Assembly (NCBI GenBank): GCA_004194705.1
Contig: SADC01000868.1
Location: forward strand, 62,001 to 126,000
Direction: 5' to 3'
Source: Ditylenchus dipsaci
Taxonomy: Eukaryota > Nematoda > Chromadorea > Rhabditida > Anguinidae
Length of the DNA stretch: 64,000 nucleotides
Shown: one piece after another, positions 13,501 through 23,559 of the stretch
Position numbering within the stretch: the first letter of the stretch is position 1
How the letters are laid out: every line of letters begins with the position of its first letter
The notes under the pieces: generated by a model
What the model was told of the DNA's origin: nothing
Database searches by the model: none
Seen by the model: only the letters and a program-made list of their open reading frames with translations
Made by a program: the position numbers and the translations under genes

Positions 13501-16500
13501 TTCTCAGTGGCGCCTCTTCTTTCATCAAATCAGCTATATGGGACAATGGATGTTTTCTTTGCTGGCAAAATGAAAGCTTCTCTCCGTCTCAAACCAAATG
13601 CACAAGTGGTTTTCAAAAGAGCTCGTCAAGTCGCCTACTCCCGTCAACAAGATGTCAATGCTTAGTTGGACTGTCTTCAGTAAATGGATGTGATCTCAGC
13701 TATAGAATTATCAGAATGAGCTGCTTTAATTCTTATCGTCAAAAAGCCAAACGCGTCAAGTCGAATCTGCAACGACTGCGCAACTGGACTAAATTAAGCT
13801 CTGGAAACCGACAGCCATCCTCATCCGTTGCCTCATGACATCTTCTTTAAGCTCAATGGCGGTCAAGTGTTCTCTCAAATCGACTTCTCAGATGCCTATC
13901 TACAAGTGGAACTCGATGATGCCTTCAAGAAACTCTGGGTGATCAATACTCCAAAAAGACTCTTCTCTTTCAATGGCCTGTCTTTTGGTGACAAGCCCGC
14001 GCCGGGATCTTGCAAAGAATTATGGACAGCATGCTAACTAAGTTCTCTTTCGCTGTCGCCTATTTGGATGATATTATCATCGTCAGCAAATCCGCGAAGA
14101 ACATCAACAACATCTCTGTGCAGTGGTGGAAACAATCAGCTTCTATGAATTCAAAATAAAAATGATAAAATCTTCCTTCATCAAATCAGAAATCAAGTAC
14201 CTGGGTCAAATCATCAGCAAAGAAGGTCGCCGTCCAGATCCCAAGAAAATCGAAGCCGTGGTCAAGATGCCAAGTCTAACTGATCTGATCAAGGTGAATT
14301 CTTTGCCAAGGCTTTGTTGACTAAGGCCACGAGTGCAGCAGATTATTGTTTGGTAGTTTGACAGAGTTTCTTCTCATTTCTTCAATTTGTGCTTCTATTT
14401 GTGGCTACTGGCAGTAAGAGCGAGCCAATTGCCTCATTCGGCGAACTTCAGGATGTCCTTGGTGAAGAAGATGGAGCTGATGTTGAATGCCAGTTCACTT
14501 GTTTGCAGAGAACTAATCATGACTTCTTCTACTTCAGGAGCTTGTTTGTAGATGAGACGGGAGAGAGCATCGGCATGGCCAAATTCGGTTCTCTGCTGGT
14601 ATTCAATTTCGAAGATCAGACGATTTATCACTTTACACAGTAAATAAGGATCTGAACGTATGTGTTAAGGTCAGTCGTTAGTGAATAAAGAATAAAGCTA
14701 GTTATGTGTCTTCTCTATCTCTCCTGATGTGTCCAATCTCCTTCCTTTCCTTCCACTAGGACTCAACCTTTTTCAAACCCCGAATATCTGAAAAAAATTC
14801 GGGTCAATCTCAAAAATTTCGGGTGCTCAACCAAAATTTAAAACGTGGAATCGGTAGAGCTCGTAGGAGTTAAGAAAATGCAATAAACAGCTTTGTAAAA
14901 TATTCGCTCTGGGCTGAGATATAGGTCCTCAAAGTAGGGGGTGCGCGCTTATTAGATGAAATACGGTATATAAAAATAAATTAAAAAATACGAAAAAAAT
15001 GTAAAAAAGACTTATCCAATAGTATTTCATACTCTTTAAAAAATATCAGGAAAGTCAGAATAGGAAAATTTCGCATCATCAGCACTTTTTACAATCGAAC
15101 TCGATTGAGTGATCTCCCCAATCGACGATTACTAATTTCGGGACGAAACCAACTCGTCAACAAAAATCTCACCATCGCAAAACTTGCCAGCGGCGAATCT
15201 CGCCAACGAAAAAACTCTCCGACAAAAATATGCCAACGAAAAACTCGCCAACTGCAAAACTTTAAATTCGATCTAACGGCCACTTATAGCTGGTCAAATA
15301 TATTTTTGGCGAGTTTTTCATTGGCGAGTTTTCCAATGGCTAATTTCGCCGTTGGCGAGTTTTGCAGTTGGCAAGTTTTCGCATTGGCGAGTATTTTGCG
15401 TTGGCCAGTTATGGCGTTGGCGAGTCGGTTGTGTCTCTTAATTTCGCGGTGTCACTCACAAAAAAAAACTCCCGGAGGTCACCTAATCGAAGGAGTCACT
15501 AAATCAAGGTTTGACTGTACCTATCATCGTAAAAATTCATCAGGAAATTATTACTTTTTCTTATAGATTATTGATGCTGGACTTGTCAATTCTCTGTTCA
15601 TCAGCTCAGACATCAGTTTCCACTCATCTCGTTTGCTTAACAGAACACATGAATTCCACTCTGCGATTTTGACGATAATTGTACAAGTCCCACACTAAAC
15701 AACTCGGTTGGAGAAGAGCCGAATCACGCCATAGCCAGTATTGTAGAGGAAAGTAGGCGTAGACAGACCTGTGAAAGCACTACTGGACCTTCCCTCATCC
15801 TTCACAACTTCTACCGCAGACAAGGCCTCTCAGCAGAAAACACTCAAAAGGCAAAAATGGTAGATTTGGTAACTGCTTTTGCTACAATCCAACCTGCTAC
15901 AAGTAATTATTGGTTGGAAGCATGGTTATAAGTTTATTAATATTTTAGTAATTGCTTGCTTGCACAATGCCATCACTATGCATAATCGCGAGGCTGGTAG
16001 GACATCTTCACTCACACGGGTTGCAGTGACGAATCCACCCACCCCCCCCCCACGGGGAGTGATCAGGTGGAGGAGATAACTTCATATTCGTGTTTCTCGA
16101 CCCCGATTTCATGAGAAAGCCGCCCGTTTTTTGATTCTAAGAAAACAAATTTCGAACCACAGGGGGACATCATGGTTTTTTGGTCAAAATTTGAAAATTT
16201 CAAAATGGCGCTTTTTGACTTTTAAAGGGATTTAGGGATTCATCTCTAACTCTCAAGCCCCCTGCGCCCCTTCGGGGGCCTTTGGGGCAGGGGCTTGGAG
16301 TTGAGATGCGCATACCCACATACCTTAGACACAAATCACTCGAAAGTGACTCTGGATGCATGAAAAAACATGCATACCAGAGTTTATTTATGCGGTAGGC
16401 CCAGTATTCAAAACCATGTTCAACATAATCTTGTTAGTGGGCCCTGAGTGATTAGTGGCCCCTTTTATTCCTTTCCCCTCCCTATACAGCCCTTAATCCC

Positions 16501-19500
16501 TTTAAAATTCAAAAAGCGCCAATTTGAATTTTTCAAATTTTGACCAAAAAACCATGATGCCCCCTGTGGTTCGAAAATTTTTTTTTCTCAGAACCAAAAA
16601 AACGCGCGGCTTTCTCATGAAATCGGGTCGAGAAACACGAATATGAATTTATCTCCTCCACCTGATCACTCCTCGTGTGGGGGGGGGGGGGTTTGGTTCT
16701 AAACTCAAGCCCTCACACGACCCCACTCACCCTTGGTCGAAGTCGAAAAAAAATGCTTCTTAAAATCGGCATTTTATCAAAACTTTTTTTTATCAAATTT
16801 ATCCAAAACAGGAAAAGTTCAAATCATTTCTCCCTAAGCGGCGAATTCCGAAAACGGACGTTTTCGAAACTAGCGCTTTTCCAAAGTATTTATGCCGAAA
16901 ACCACTACAGCCGTATTCAACGCATCGAAAAAGATGGAAAATACATTTTTACAGTCCCGGTGGTTCCCTCGTTAGTGAAAGCAGAAAATTTGATAGCGTC
17001 CTGATAAACTGGGAAGATGGTATTTAAACACAGTTGATTTTATTATGGTGTTTTAGGAGCCCGTTCAGTTTGCAGTCCCGCCCATCGATGGAGGCAATTT
17101 CAATATTTTGAAACATTTAAAAAGAAAAAGTTTTAGGCAATGTCACTTTCATTGCACTCAAATACTTGTTGCTCGACTACTTCTTTTCTGTTGCAGGTGG
17201 AAATTTCTTATAAAGGTTTGTAAACATTTTAAGAAAAAGCATTATTTTGTAGTTACAAAGAATTCCGTCAACGCCTTAGTGAAAAGGCGCAGCTGAAAAC
17301 ACTAATACAATTACTTGATCCCACACTAGATCCTCAACTTTTGTGTCTTCTACTTCAGACTATTGGAATTATCGCTTTGGATCCATCACTCCACTCACGA
17401 CTGGTCTGTTTCTTTACTTAAAGAAGGACAGACTTTAGGGGAGGGGGTTATTTTGACCAGAAAATGGGATTTTGCAAGCTTAAGCTAATTCAATTTTTAT
17501 TATTAACCTCTTTTTTTTTCACACCGATCAATATTCCCGTGAATCACCCGACGAAAAACACAGCAGATCAAAATCTCGAAATAAATTTTTGGTTTTTTTC
17601 GGTTATCCGGGGGATCTTTTAAAATTAGCAATCGCCAATGATTTGCCTTAGTATTCCAAAGTGAAAAATCCGGTTTTTAGTTAGAAAAAATTCTCTAAAA
17701 TGGTCTTCTCTTCCCGCTTTCTACACGTGAAAGCTTTGATAGATCGAAAACATCACCTTGCAAACAGATAAAAAAATGTAAAATTAAATAAAAAGAACAA
17801 TTTTAAAAGGTCCCCCGGATAACTTAGAAGAACCAAAATTCATTTCGAAATTTTGATATGCTGTGTTTTCCGTCGGGTGGATTCACGGGAATATTGATTG
17901 GTTTAAAAAATAAGAGGTAATTAAATAAAAAACATTGAATTAGCTTAAGCTTGCGAAATCTCATTTTCTGGTCAAAATATTCCCCCTTAAAGTCTGTCAT
18001 CCTTTAATTCCAACTATATAATCAGAAGCCTTTTAAGATCGAAATGCAAGTGGATGACAGTGGGTTCTTAATAAGCCCAGCTCTCAATCTAAACTCGTCA
18101 TTTAAGGTCTAATACAAATGCTACTACCTGCAGATGACTGGTATTACACAAATCACAGCACCAAATTTGGACATTTTGTAAAGCACCATGCAGGTTTTTG
18201 AGTTAAATTTATTTCATAATGAGTGAAATTGTCAAATTGCAGCACGAATTTTGATATATATTGGGTTGGGTGATCGTGTTGGCAATCGAGTGAATATATT
18301 CCAGAACTATGGTTCTCATTTTTTGAAATAAAAAACTGAAATAAAAATAGGTTTAGAAAGTATTGCCAACAGTCTTGATCCGCGCAGAACCAACTCCAAT
18401 TCCCCCAATGAAGACCAGTATATAGTTTCAACACTTTCTACCCCGCACATTACGCAGGAGTTCAGCAAAACAGCTATGTTGGTTGTTAAGAGTCACATTT
18501 TGAGAGACTGGACCTTGGGTCGGAAACTTGAGCATTGATGTTTTCTATTACATACCCTATTTGACATACGCTGAACACAATTTTTCTATCAGATTTGGAG
18601 CGAACATAGTCCATTTTCGAGATATGGTCCTCGGAAGTTTGGTACTCGGGAAGGTCCTGAATCCGTGGTTATCTAGCATATTTTCCGATGCAGGGGTCTA
18701 TTTGCAGTCTATTACCTGCTTATTACTTGCTCACATCCCAACTTGTTATACAGTCGAAGCTCTCTATAACGACGCTCTTTATAACGACTCGCTCTTATAA
18801 GGATCCGGAAAAATGAACTATTTGGTCCTGAGCTAATTCATTCAAGTCAAAACGACGCTCTTTATAACGACGCTCTCTATAACGACTCGGTTTAGCCGGT
18901 CCCTTGAGAGTCGTTATAGAGAGCTTCGACTGTATACCATTAGATAGCCAAGGAAGCAAGCGTTTATATATGTTTGTGGTGTTCATTGTTTTTATTGGGA
19001 TTATGAGCATTTTATTGCAAAAGAATCAATTTCAGCCTTGCGGTCTTTTCCTCGAAATTCACCCCGTACTTAATTTTCGAGCCTAATACCGTGACAAAAA
19101 TGCATCAGGAGATAGCCTTTTTCCTGAGCTACAAAACAATATAAAATAAATTTGCAAAAAGGGGTGTTTTTTCTAATTTTTTTAAATCTCTGATTTTAAC
19201 ATCGGTTTCGTGCTCAGCATGGTCGATTTGCTTATATAACTATTGAAACTTAAAGTACACTCGCCTTCAAATTTCAAATTCCGATTTAGACAACACTAAT
19301 TTAAACGTGCTGATATCGAATTTTTTAAAACTCTTTCAGAGGTTTGTTGTCTCGAGCAAAATTTGAAGGCGATTTTTTGTGTTTAAAAAAGTTTTATAGA
19401 CAACCACCACAGCATGTCAAGCGTCAGATACAAGTTCAAATTCAGTTTGAAATTAATAGTTTCGTGTCGAGACCAAACGATGAGCATTTTTTTATGGGCT

Positions 19501-22500
19501 GTATGAGAAATGTACCACCAAATGTGAGAATTTGGCCGCCTTTTTTATTTTTTTGGCCGCCTTTTTAAATTCATAATAAAAAAATAGAATTGGCCGCCTT
19601 TTTTGAAAAATTGGCCGCCTTTTTTGTTAATTGCTTTTCTACCAGCAAACCAACTATTTTGAGGCATATTTTGTGCAGACTGCATAAATCTCGGTAGTGA
19701 ACGCGGTTACTGCACTAATTTTCACTGTTTTCTCAATGGTTGATGCTGTTTTTTTCTTAAACTCAGCTGTCTTCTTACGGCACTTATTTTACTTTAATTT
19801 TTATACTTTTATATGACTTATTTCCTTATTTTTTAGGTAATATAACATATCCAAGTAAGAAGATCTCGGGGGCTCGTGAAAAGGCGTGTCGCAGGTGTTT
19901 GGAACGTTGGATCAAAGCATGTTTTCAGGTTCACTCGTCAGGTAAATTTAACTTTTTGGCGCAATCTTTACTGCAGCTGCATACAGCTTGGCAAAGTCGT
20001 CAACGTGTGTAGACGTCAGGGCACATTTTTGGTCTATGTGGAAACTATTCACTTGTCAGGCTGTATGTGGTTGAGGTATCACTCTCTATGTGCCTTCGTG
20101 CTCCATAACCAAGGCGGTATGGCTGGGCCATAGTAACATAACTGCCGGAGCACGTTAACTTCTATAAAAGAGGCTGCCTAGCGAGAGTGGTTATAAGCCA
20201 CATATTATTTAACCAAAATCGTGTTCTGTATTCATATCATTAATTTTCAGGTACAATGAGTCATTCAGGTAGCTTATTCACATTAAAGGGGAGGGACATT
20301 TTTCAGGTACAGTGAGTCATTCAGGTAGCTTATTCTCACTGAAGGAATTTTCTCATGGTCAGTTATTAGGTCAGTAATTAATAACTGAATGCTTCAGAAC
20401 TCTGAACTTAATGCAGGAATCTAACCAGGTGCTATTCAGATAGCCTTTTGTTGTCTCTTATCGACCGCATCACTGACTATAGAGCATGACTAGCACCTGT
20501 ATAAATTCCTGAAGCATTCAGTCCTTAATTACTGACCTAATAACAAACCGTGAGAGAATTTCGTTAAAGGGGAAGGGACTTTCATATACGCATCGCCCTA
20601 GGTCACAGGTTCGAATATCACTGGCTGCACACCCTATTTTGAAAGCCATTTCTGGAAATAATTCAAATCGATTTCTCGATAGTTTTCGGCCCTAGAAGTC
20701 AGTGAACTTGATATAAAAAATCAATAAGGCGTGTACATAACGGGATTAGAACAGTTGACTAAGGGCGATACGTATATGAAAGTTCCTCCCCCTTAATGTG
20801 AATAAGCTACCTGAATGACTCACTGTACCTGAAAAATGTCCCTCCCCTTTAATGTGAATAAGCTACCTGAATGACTCATTGTACCTGAAAATTAATGATA
20901 TGAATACAGAACACGATTTTGGTTAAATAATATGTGGCTTATAACCACTCGCTAGGCAGCCTCTTTTATAGAAGTTAACGTGCTCCGGCAGTTATGTTAC
21001 TATGGCCAGCCATACCGCCTTGGTTATGGAGCACGAAGGCACATAGAGAGTGATACCTCAACCACATACAGCCTGACAAAGTGAATAGTTTCCACATAGA
21101 CCAAAAAATGTGCCCTGACGTCTACACACGTTGACGACTTTGCCAAGCTGTATGCAGCTGCAGTAAAGATTGCGCCAAAAAGTTAAATTTACCTGACGAG
21201 TGAACCTGAAAACATGCTTTGATCCAACGTTCCAAACACCTGCGACACGCCTTTTCACGAGCCCCCGAGATCTTCTTACTTGGATATGTTATAATTACCT
21301 AAAAAATAAGGAAATAAGTCATATAAAAGTATAAAAATTAAAGTAAAATAAGTGCCGTAAGAAGACAGCTGAGTTTAAGAAAAAAACAGCATCAACCATT
21401 GAGAAAACAGTGAAAATTAGTGCAGTAACCGCGTTCACTACCGAGATTTATGCAGTCTGCACAAAATATGCCTCAAAATAGTTGGTTTGCTGGTAGGAAA
21501 AGCAATTAACAAAAAGGGCGGCCAATTTTTCAAAAAAGGCGGCCAAATTCTATTTTTTTATTATGAATTTAAAAAAGGCGGCCAAAAAAATAAAAAGGCG
21601 GCCAAATTCTCACATTTGGTGGTACATTTCTATTTGAGCCTTTTTTATGAGAGACAATAAAACGTGCAGAAGGAATCACGAAATAAAAGGATATAAAAAG
21701 CGAGCAAATGCTGCAGAAAAATAAAGGAATTCTAGTTGCACAATTAAACACCGAAAATTGTACTAGAAATGCTGGCCAGGGATTGTTTTCCGCTAGATGA
21801 AACTTCGATAATTGATGATGACAATTATTTCGAACCATCTGTTATATAATGAAATCGAAAAGTTGCAAAAAATGTGAAAAAAAAATCAAAAAGAAGCCTT
21901 AAAAATTCAAATATTTAGCAAAAAAAAATCAAAAACACAACGCCAATGTGTAGTTGACAGCATACCGTATTCCTGTAATAAGGCGGCACCCTCTAATAAG
22001 CCGGCACCCCCAACTTCGAGGGTCTATATCTCGGAGCAGAGTAAATATTTTGCTTATCTGTTCGATGCATTTTCTTAACTCCCACGAGCTCTATCAATTC
22101 CAATTTTAGATTTCGGTTGAGCACCCGAAAATCTCGAGATTGTATTCGAATTTTTCGGATTTTTGGGAGTTTGAAAAATAAGGCGGCATGCCGCCTTATT
22201 ACAGGAAATACGGTAAGCTTTCGACACGCTGTGCACGGATTCAGGACCTTTCTGCGTACCAAACTTCCGAGGACCATATCTCGAAAATGGACAATGTTCG
22301 CGTAGAGTCTGATAGCGCCATCGTGTTCAGCGTATGTCAAATAAAGTATGTAGCAGACAACATCAATTTCCGACTTTCCGTCCTCCTTGAGGCAGAGGTC
22401 CAGTCTCTCAAAATGTGACTTTCAAAAGCATTATAATTCTATTTATTGCAAATATGTAAAAATTAAGGTCTGTCGAAGGAGTTTTGCTCAAAGTCTTGCA

Positions 22501-23548
22501 AGAGGTTACTTTCAAATCGACTTCAAAAAAATCAGAAACCCTTTAGCTGTCGAAAAACTCTCTCGCCACTTCGGAACCGATCACAGAAGAGACTCCAAGT
22601 GCCGTTTCTTCGCCCGCTGTGCTAGTAAAAACTTTGATTTCTTCCACTGGTTGTATAATAGAAGAATGTGAGGAAAAAGTGTTAGTTATTTAATTATTTT
22701 AAGGTTTGGAATTACCGTATTTTCGGCGCTTCTGTCATAAAAACATGGTAAAGCAGCTAAAAGAAGTGGCCCCTGTATTATTCCCTTCCCCTCCAATACA
22801 GCCCATTATCCTTTTAAACTGCTTTTCTGGTCCTTTTATGGCAAAATTATTGCATAAAAATGGTTTTTAGACACTCCCAAAAAGTCGGTTTTGGGGGGGG
22901 GGGCATATGACAGTAGCGTCGTATTTTCTCTAATTATAGACTCTCCCACCTGTTCAAAATCGTGTTCTTGGCATTGAATTTTTGACCCGCTTTCTGAATG
23001 CTTCTCCTAAGCAAATTACCCTTCATTTTGTAGTCAGTGAATTGGGCTACAAAATTAGCGGTAACTTGCCTGAGAGAAGTACTCAAAAAGCCATTGAAAA
23101 ACACAATGTCACAAACACGTTTTTTGAATTTAGGGGGGGGGTATATAATTAGAGAAAATACGGTAGTGCAACTAAACATAATTATAGGAATCTCCGGTCC
23201 CGCCTATTCTGAGTTTGCCACAGCGTCCAGCAACACCACACAGCGCACCAGTTAATCATACTAACGCGCCTGTTTTCCAAAGTTCTGGCAAGATGTTGTT
23301 ACCACCAACACAAAAGAAATTATTGGGCACAAAATCCTTCTTCCTACTCTCTCAGTTGGTGCTACTGCAGCCAATACAGCCTCTCATCCTGGACTTACAA
23401 ATACAACAAGGCCAAACACTACAACAACGCTGCAACAAGTGCAATATAGTCGCCACTCCTGCCAACACATTGAAAAGAGTTCCTTCAGTCCCTCCCATGA
23501 GCCTAACCAACCTATTGTGTTTAAACAATTTAGAGGTAAACAACCAAT
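4523..23548 (+). CDS. Large ankyrin-repeat protein with armadillo/HEAT-like C-terminal region
   Basis: Exons join in phase: 4523-about 4562, 4615-4927, 7339-7447, 7903-8012, 8066-8208, 8577-8640, 8689-8760, 10745-10917, 10982-11045, 11101-11224, 11285-11367, 11807-11862, 11906-11938, 11986-12243, 15567-15859, 16955-17019, 17057-about 17131, 17253-17403, 18026-18106, 18134-18177, then exons near 18.25-18.48, 22.46-22.67, 22.94-23.13 and 23.19-23.54 kb. Ankyrin helices include HMAVAHKQRSIVELLLKSG and EMITLLVNYGADVNA, closing with NTRGICPLDLAPEI. A Cys cluster (CQCKGAC, CGICSH) interrupts the repeats. Later exons are helical, for example LLDPTLDPQLLCLLLQTIG. At least one middle ankyrin exon between 8760 and 10745 is probably missing from my model. 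The tail is Ser/Thr/Pro-rich. A scaffold role is likely from the architecture, but I do not recognise the family. The last three exons are the least certain. Confidence 0.7.
5474..5546. repeat. Perfect short hairpin
   Basis: Arms of about 28 nt starting GTTCTATTCTAGAATCGGGT pair around a loop of roughly 15 nt. It is short and exact, so either a young mini-MITE or a constrained hairpin. No TA or longer target duplication was recognised. Confidence 0.7.
5811..6868. mobile_element. TA-flanked CCGTATT-family element, about 1.06 kb
   Basis: The left end TA|CCGTATTCACTCTAATAAAC mirrors the right end GAGTGAATACGG|TA. The interior has no convincing transposase. Other members at 12313, 21966, 52355, 55840 and 59735 share the same ends, a CTCTAATA box next to them, and TA on both flanks, as in Tc1/mariner-type targets. 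Confidence 0.7.
8227..8462. mobile_element. Poly-C/poly-G capped MITE in an ankyrin-gene intron
   Basis: Ends are CTACTATAGAATACCCCCC and GGGGGGTATTCTATAGTAG. The interior AAGGTCGG/CCGACCTT box also lies in inverted positions. A near-identical copy in the opposite orientation lies at 36267-36503. The element sits 19 nt inside the intron that follows the exon ending at 8208. Confidence 0.85.
9098..9443. mobile_element. Palindromic MITE with GTATAGTATAGCAAC ends
   Basis: The left GTATAGTATAGCAACTTCTC pairs with the right GAGGAGTTGCTATACTATAC. Inner arms pair over GTAGTTTAAAC-like sequence. The core contains the GTGACTCTGGATGCATG module in reverse orientation, shared with unrelated elements elsewhere in the window. 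Confidence 0.7.
9474..10283. mobile_element. Fold-back element with GACATTTCACTCTC subterminal repeats
   Basis: The left end carries four to five tandem copies of a GGGACATTTCACTCTC-like unit; the right end carries about two in reverse orientation and closes with GTCACGTACCCTT. The interior (9640-9920) has degenerate repeats around GGTACTCAGGTAG and CAGATCTGGTAT and no coding sequence. Confidence 0.6.
12408..14767 (+). mobile_element. Degenerate Ty3/gypsy LTR retrotransposon
   Basis: LTR ends match at 12408-12506 and 14668-14767 (shared AAAGAATAAAGCTAGTT and CTAGGACTCAAC). The internal region opens with a TGGCG primer-site-like sequence. A Gag-like frame starts at 12508 (Gln-rich, then a capsid-like segment). 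Near 13338-13450 there is a zinc-knuckle-like Cys/His array. Reverse transcriptase pieces lie at 13828-14300, with SQIDFSDAYLQVELDD and the YLDDIII catalytic box. Protease is not evident and integrase is absent. About 2.4 kb against a usual 4.5-5.5 kb, with many frameshifts: dead copy, described as it stands. Confidence 0.8.
14389..14640 (-). pseudogene. Inverted RNase H fragment inside the retrotransposon
   Basis: Read on the minus strand, this stretch gives a Ty3/gypsy RNase H C-terminal motif (YQQRTEFGHADALSRL). The gag and reverse transcriptase parts of the same element lie on the plus strand. The element therefore underwent an internal inversion, or received a piece of a second copy in opposite orientation, before or after insertion. 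Confidence 0.65.
15090..15519. mobile_element. Foldback-like element with GGCGAG/CTCGCC repeat arms
   Basis: The left arm is an array of short units around CTCGCCAAC. The right arm is the reverse array around GTTGGCGAGTTTT. Outer ends TACAATCGAACTCGATTGAG and GATTCAAGG-like TTTGACTGTA pair loosely. The structure recalls Drosophila Foldback elements, whose arms are tandem short repeats. It ends about 50 nt before the ankyrin-gene exon at 15567. Confidence 0.6.
16040..16690. mobile_element. Palindromic element with GGAGTGATCAGGTGGAGGAG ends
   Basis: The left GGGGAGTGATCAGGTGGAGG pairs with the right CCTCCACCTGATCACTCC, followed by poly-G. Arms of about 170 nt include TTTCATGAGAAAGCCG. The centre holds the AAGCCCC/GGGGCTT and GTGACTCTGGATGCATG modules. 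A diverged relative lies at 28505-29103 in a formin intron. Confidence 0.75.
17432..17998. repeat. Long inverted repeat in an ankyrin-gene intron
   Basis: Arms of about 200 nt pair from GACAGACTTTAGGGG against CCCCTTAAAGTCTGTC through GTTATCCGGGGGATC against GGTCCCCCGGATAAC. The loop is about 120 nt near 17640-17800. No coding sequence. Confidence 0.75.
18751..18932. mobile_element. Pogo-like MITE, 182 bp
   Basis: Termini are TA|CAGTCGAAGCTCTCTATAAC and GTTATAGAGAGCTTCGACTG|TA. The CAGTCGA-type tip and TA target duplication fit the pogo/Tigger branch of Tc1/mariner. There is no transposase. Related tips occur at 38807, 45797 and 63696. Confidence 0.85.
19497..21640. mobile_element. Mutator-like fold-back element with 9-bp target duplication
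   Basis: Flanked by the exact 9-bp direct repeat TTTTTTATG (19488-19496 and 21641-21649). Ends are GGCTGTATGAGAAATGTACC and, in reverse, GGCTCAAATAGAAATGTACC, both followed by CACCAAATGTGAG and several GGCCGCCTTTTTT units. The two arms, each about 1.07 kb, are nearly identical, so the same open frame appears on both strands (19876 plus, 21258 minus). A 9-bp duplication fits Mutator-like elements. No MURA-type transposase is visible; non-autonomous. High arm identity suggests recent origin or arm-to-arm conversion. Confidence 0.85.
20564..20810. mobile_element. MITE at the centre of the Mutator-like palindrome, with B-box-like sequence
   Basis: GGGACTTTCATATACGCATC on the left mirrors GATACGTATATGAAAGTTCC on the right. 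Just inside the left end lies TCACAGGTTCGAATATC, similar to a tRNA B box. The same ends recur at 36087-36950. Confidence 0.6.
21966..22213. mobile_element. CCGTATT-family MITE, about 250 bp
   Basis: Ends are TA|CCGTATTCCTGTAATAAGGC and GCCTTATTACAGGAAATACGG|TA. Interior boxes (TATATCTCGGAGCAGAG, CACCCGAAAATCTCG) are shared with the 14.8-kb and 5.8-kb members. A compact, apparently complete copy. Confidence 0.85.
22716..23166. repeat. CCGTATT-type repeat ends around a candidate exon
   Basis: TA|CCGTATTTTCGGCG at the left and GAGAAAATACGG|TA at the right, with a further copy of the TTTTCTCTAATTATA end near 22925 and poly-G runs at 22886 and 23135. The stretch 22940-23133 reads open with exon-like sequence (VLGIEFLTRFLNASPKQI). 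A host exon may thus lie between two element ends, possibly with the adjoining poly-G tract forming the exon edge. Confidence 0.45.
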
Positions 23549-23559
23549 AAACCTTGAAA

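Larger units (their letters stand above)
12313..14966. mobile_element. CCGTATT-family element carrying a retrotransposon insertion
   Basis: The left end TA|CCGAATTCCTCTAATAAG and the right end ATTAGATGAAATACGG|TA are the family termini; GCGCGCTTAT boxes lie just inside both. The Ty3/gypsy element is nested between them. The whole composite lies in the ankyrin-gene intron between the exons at 11986-12243 and 15567-15859. Confidence 0.6.
18488..22430. mobile_element. Outer 3.9-kb fold-back element hosting at least three nested elements
   Basis: The left end AGTCACATTTTGAGAGACTG mirrors the right end CAGTCTCTCAAAATGTGACT. About 180 nt of each arm pairs (18490-18670 against 22237-22427), including GGACCATATCTCGAAAATGG. 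Between the arms lie a pogo-like MITE (18751-18932), a Mutator-like palindrome (19497-21640) and a CCGTATT-family MITE (21966-22213). The stack follows the exon ending near 18480 of the ankyrin gene. Confidence 0.7.

Noticed and set aside
19876..21258. Matching open frames on opposite strands starting MKRRVAGVWNVGSKHV, as a possible duplicated gene
   Set aside because: They are the same sequence in the two arms of the Mutator-like palindrome. No domain, no splice logic, and the frame ends at ordinary stops.
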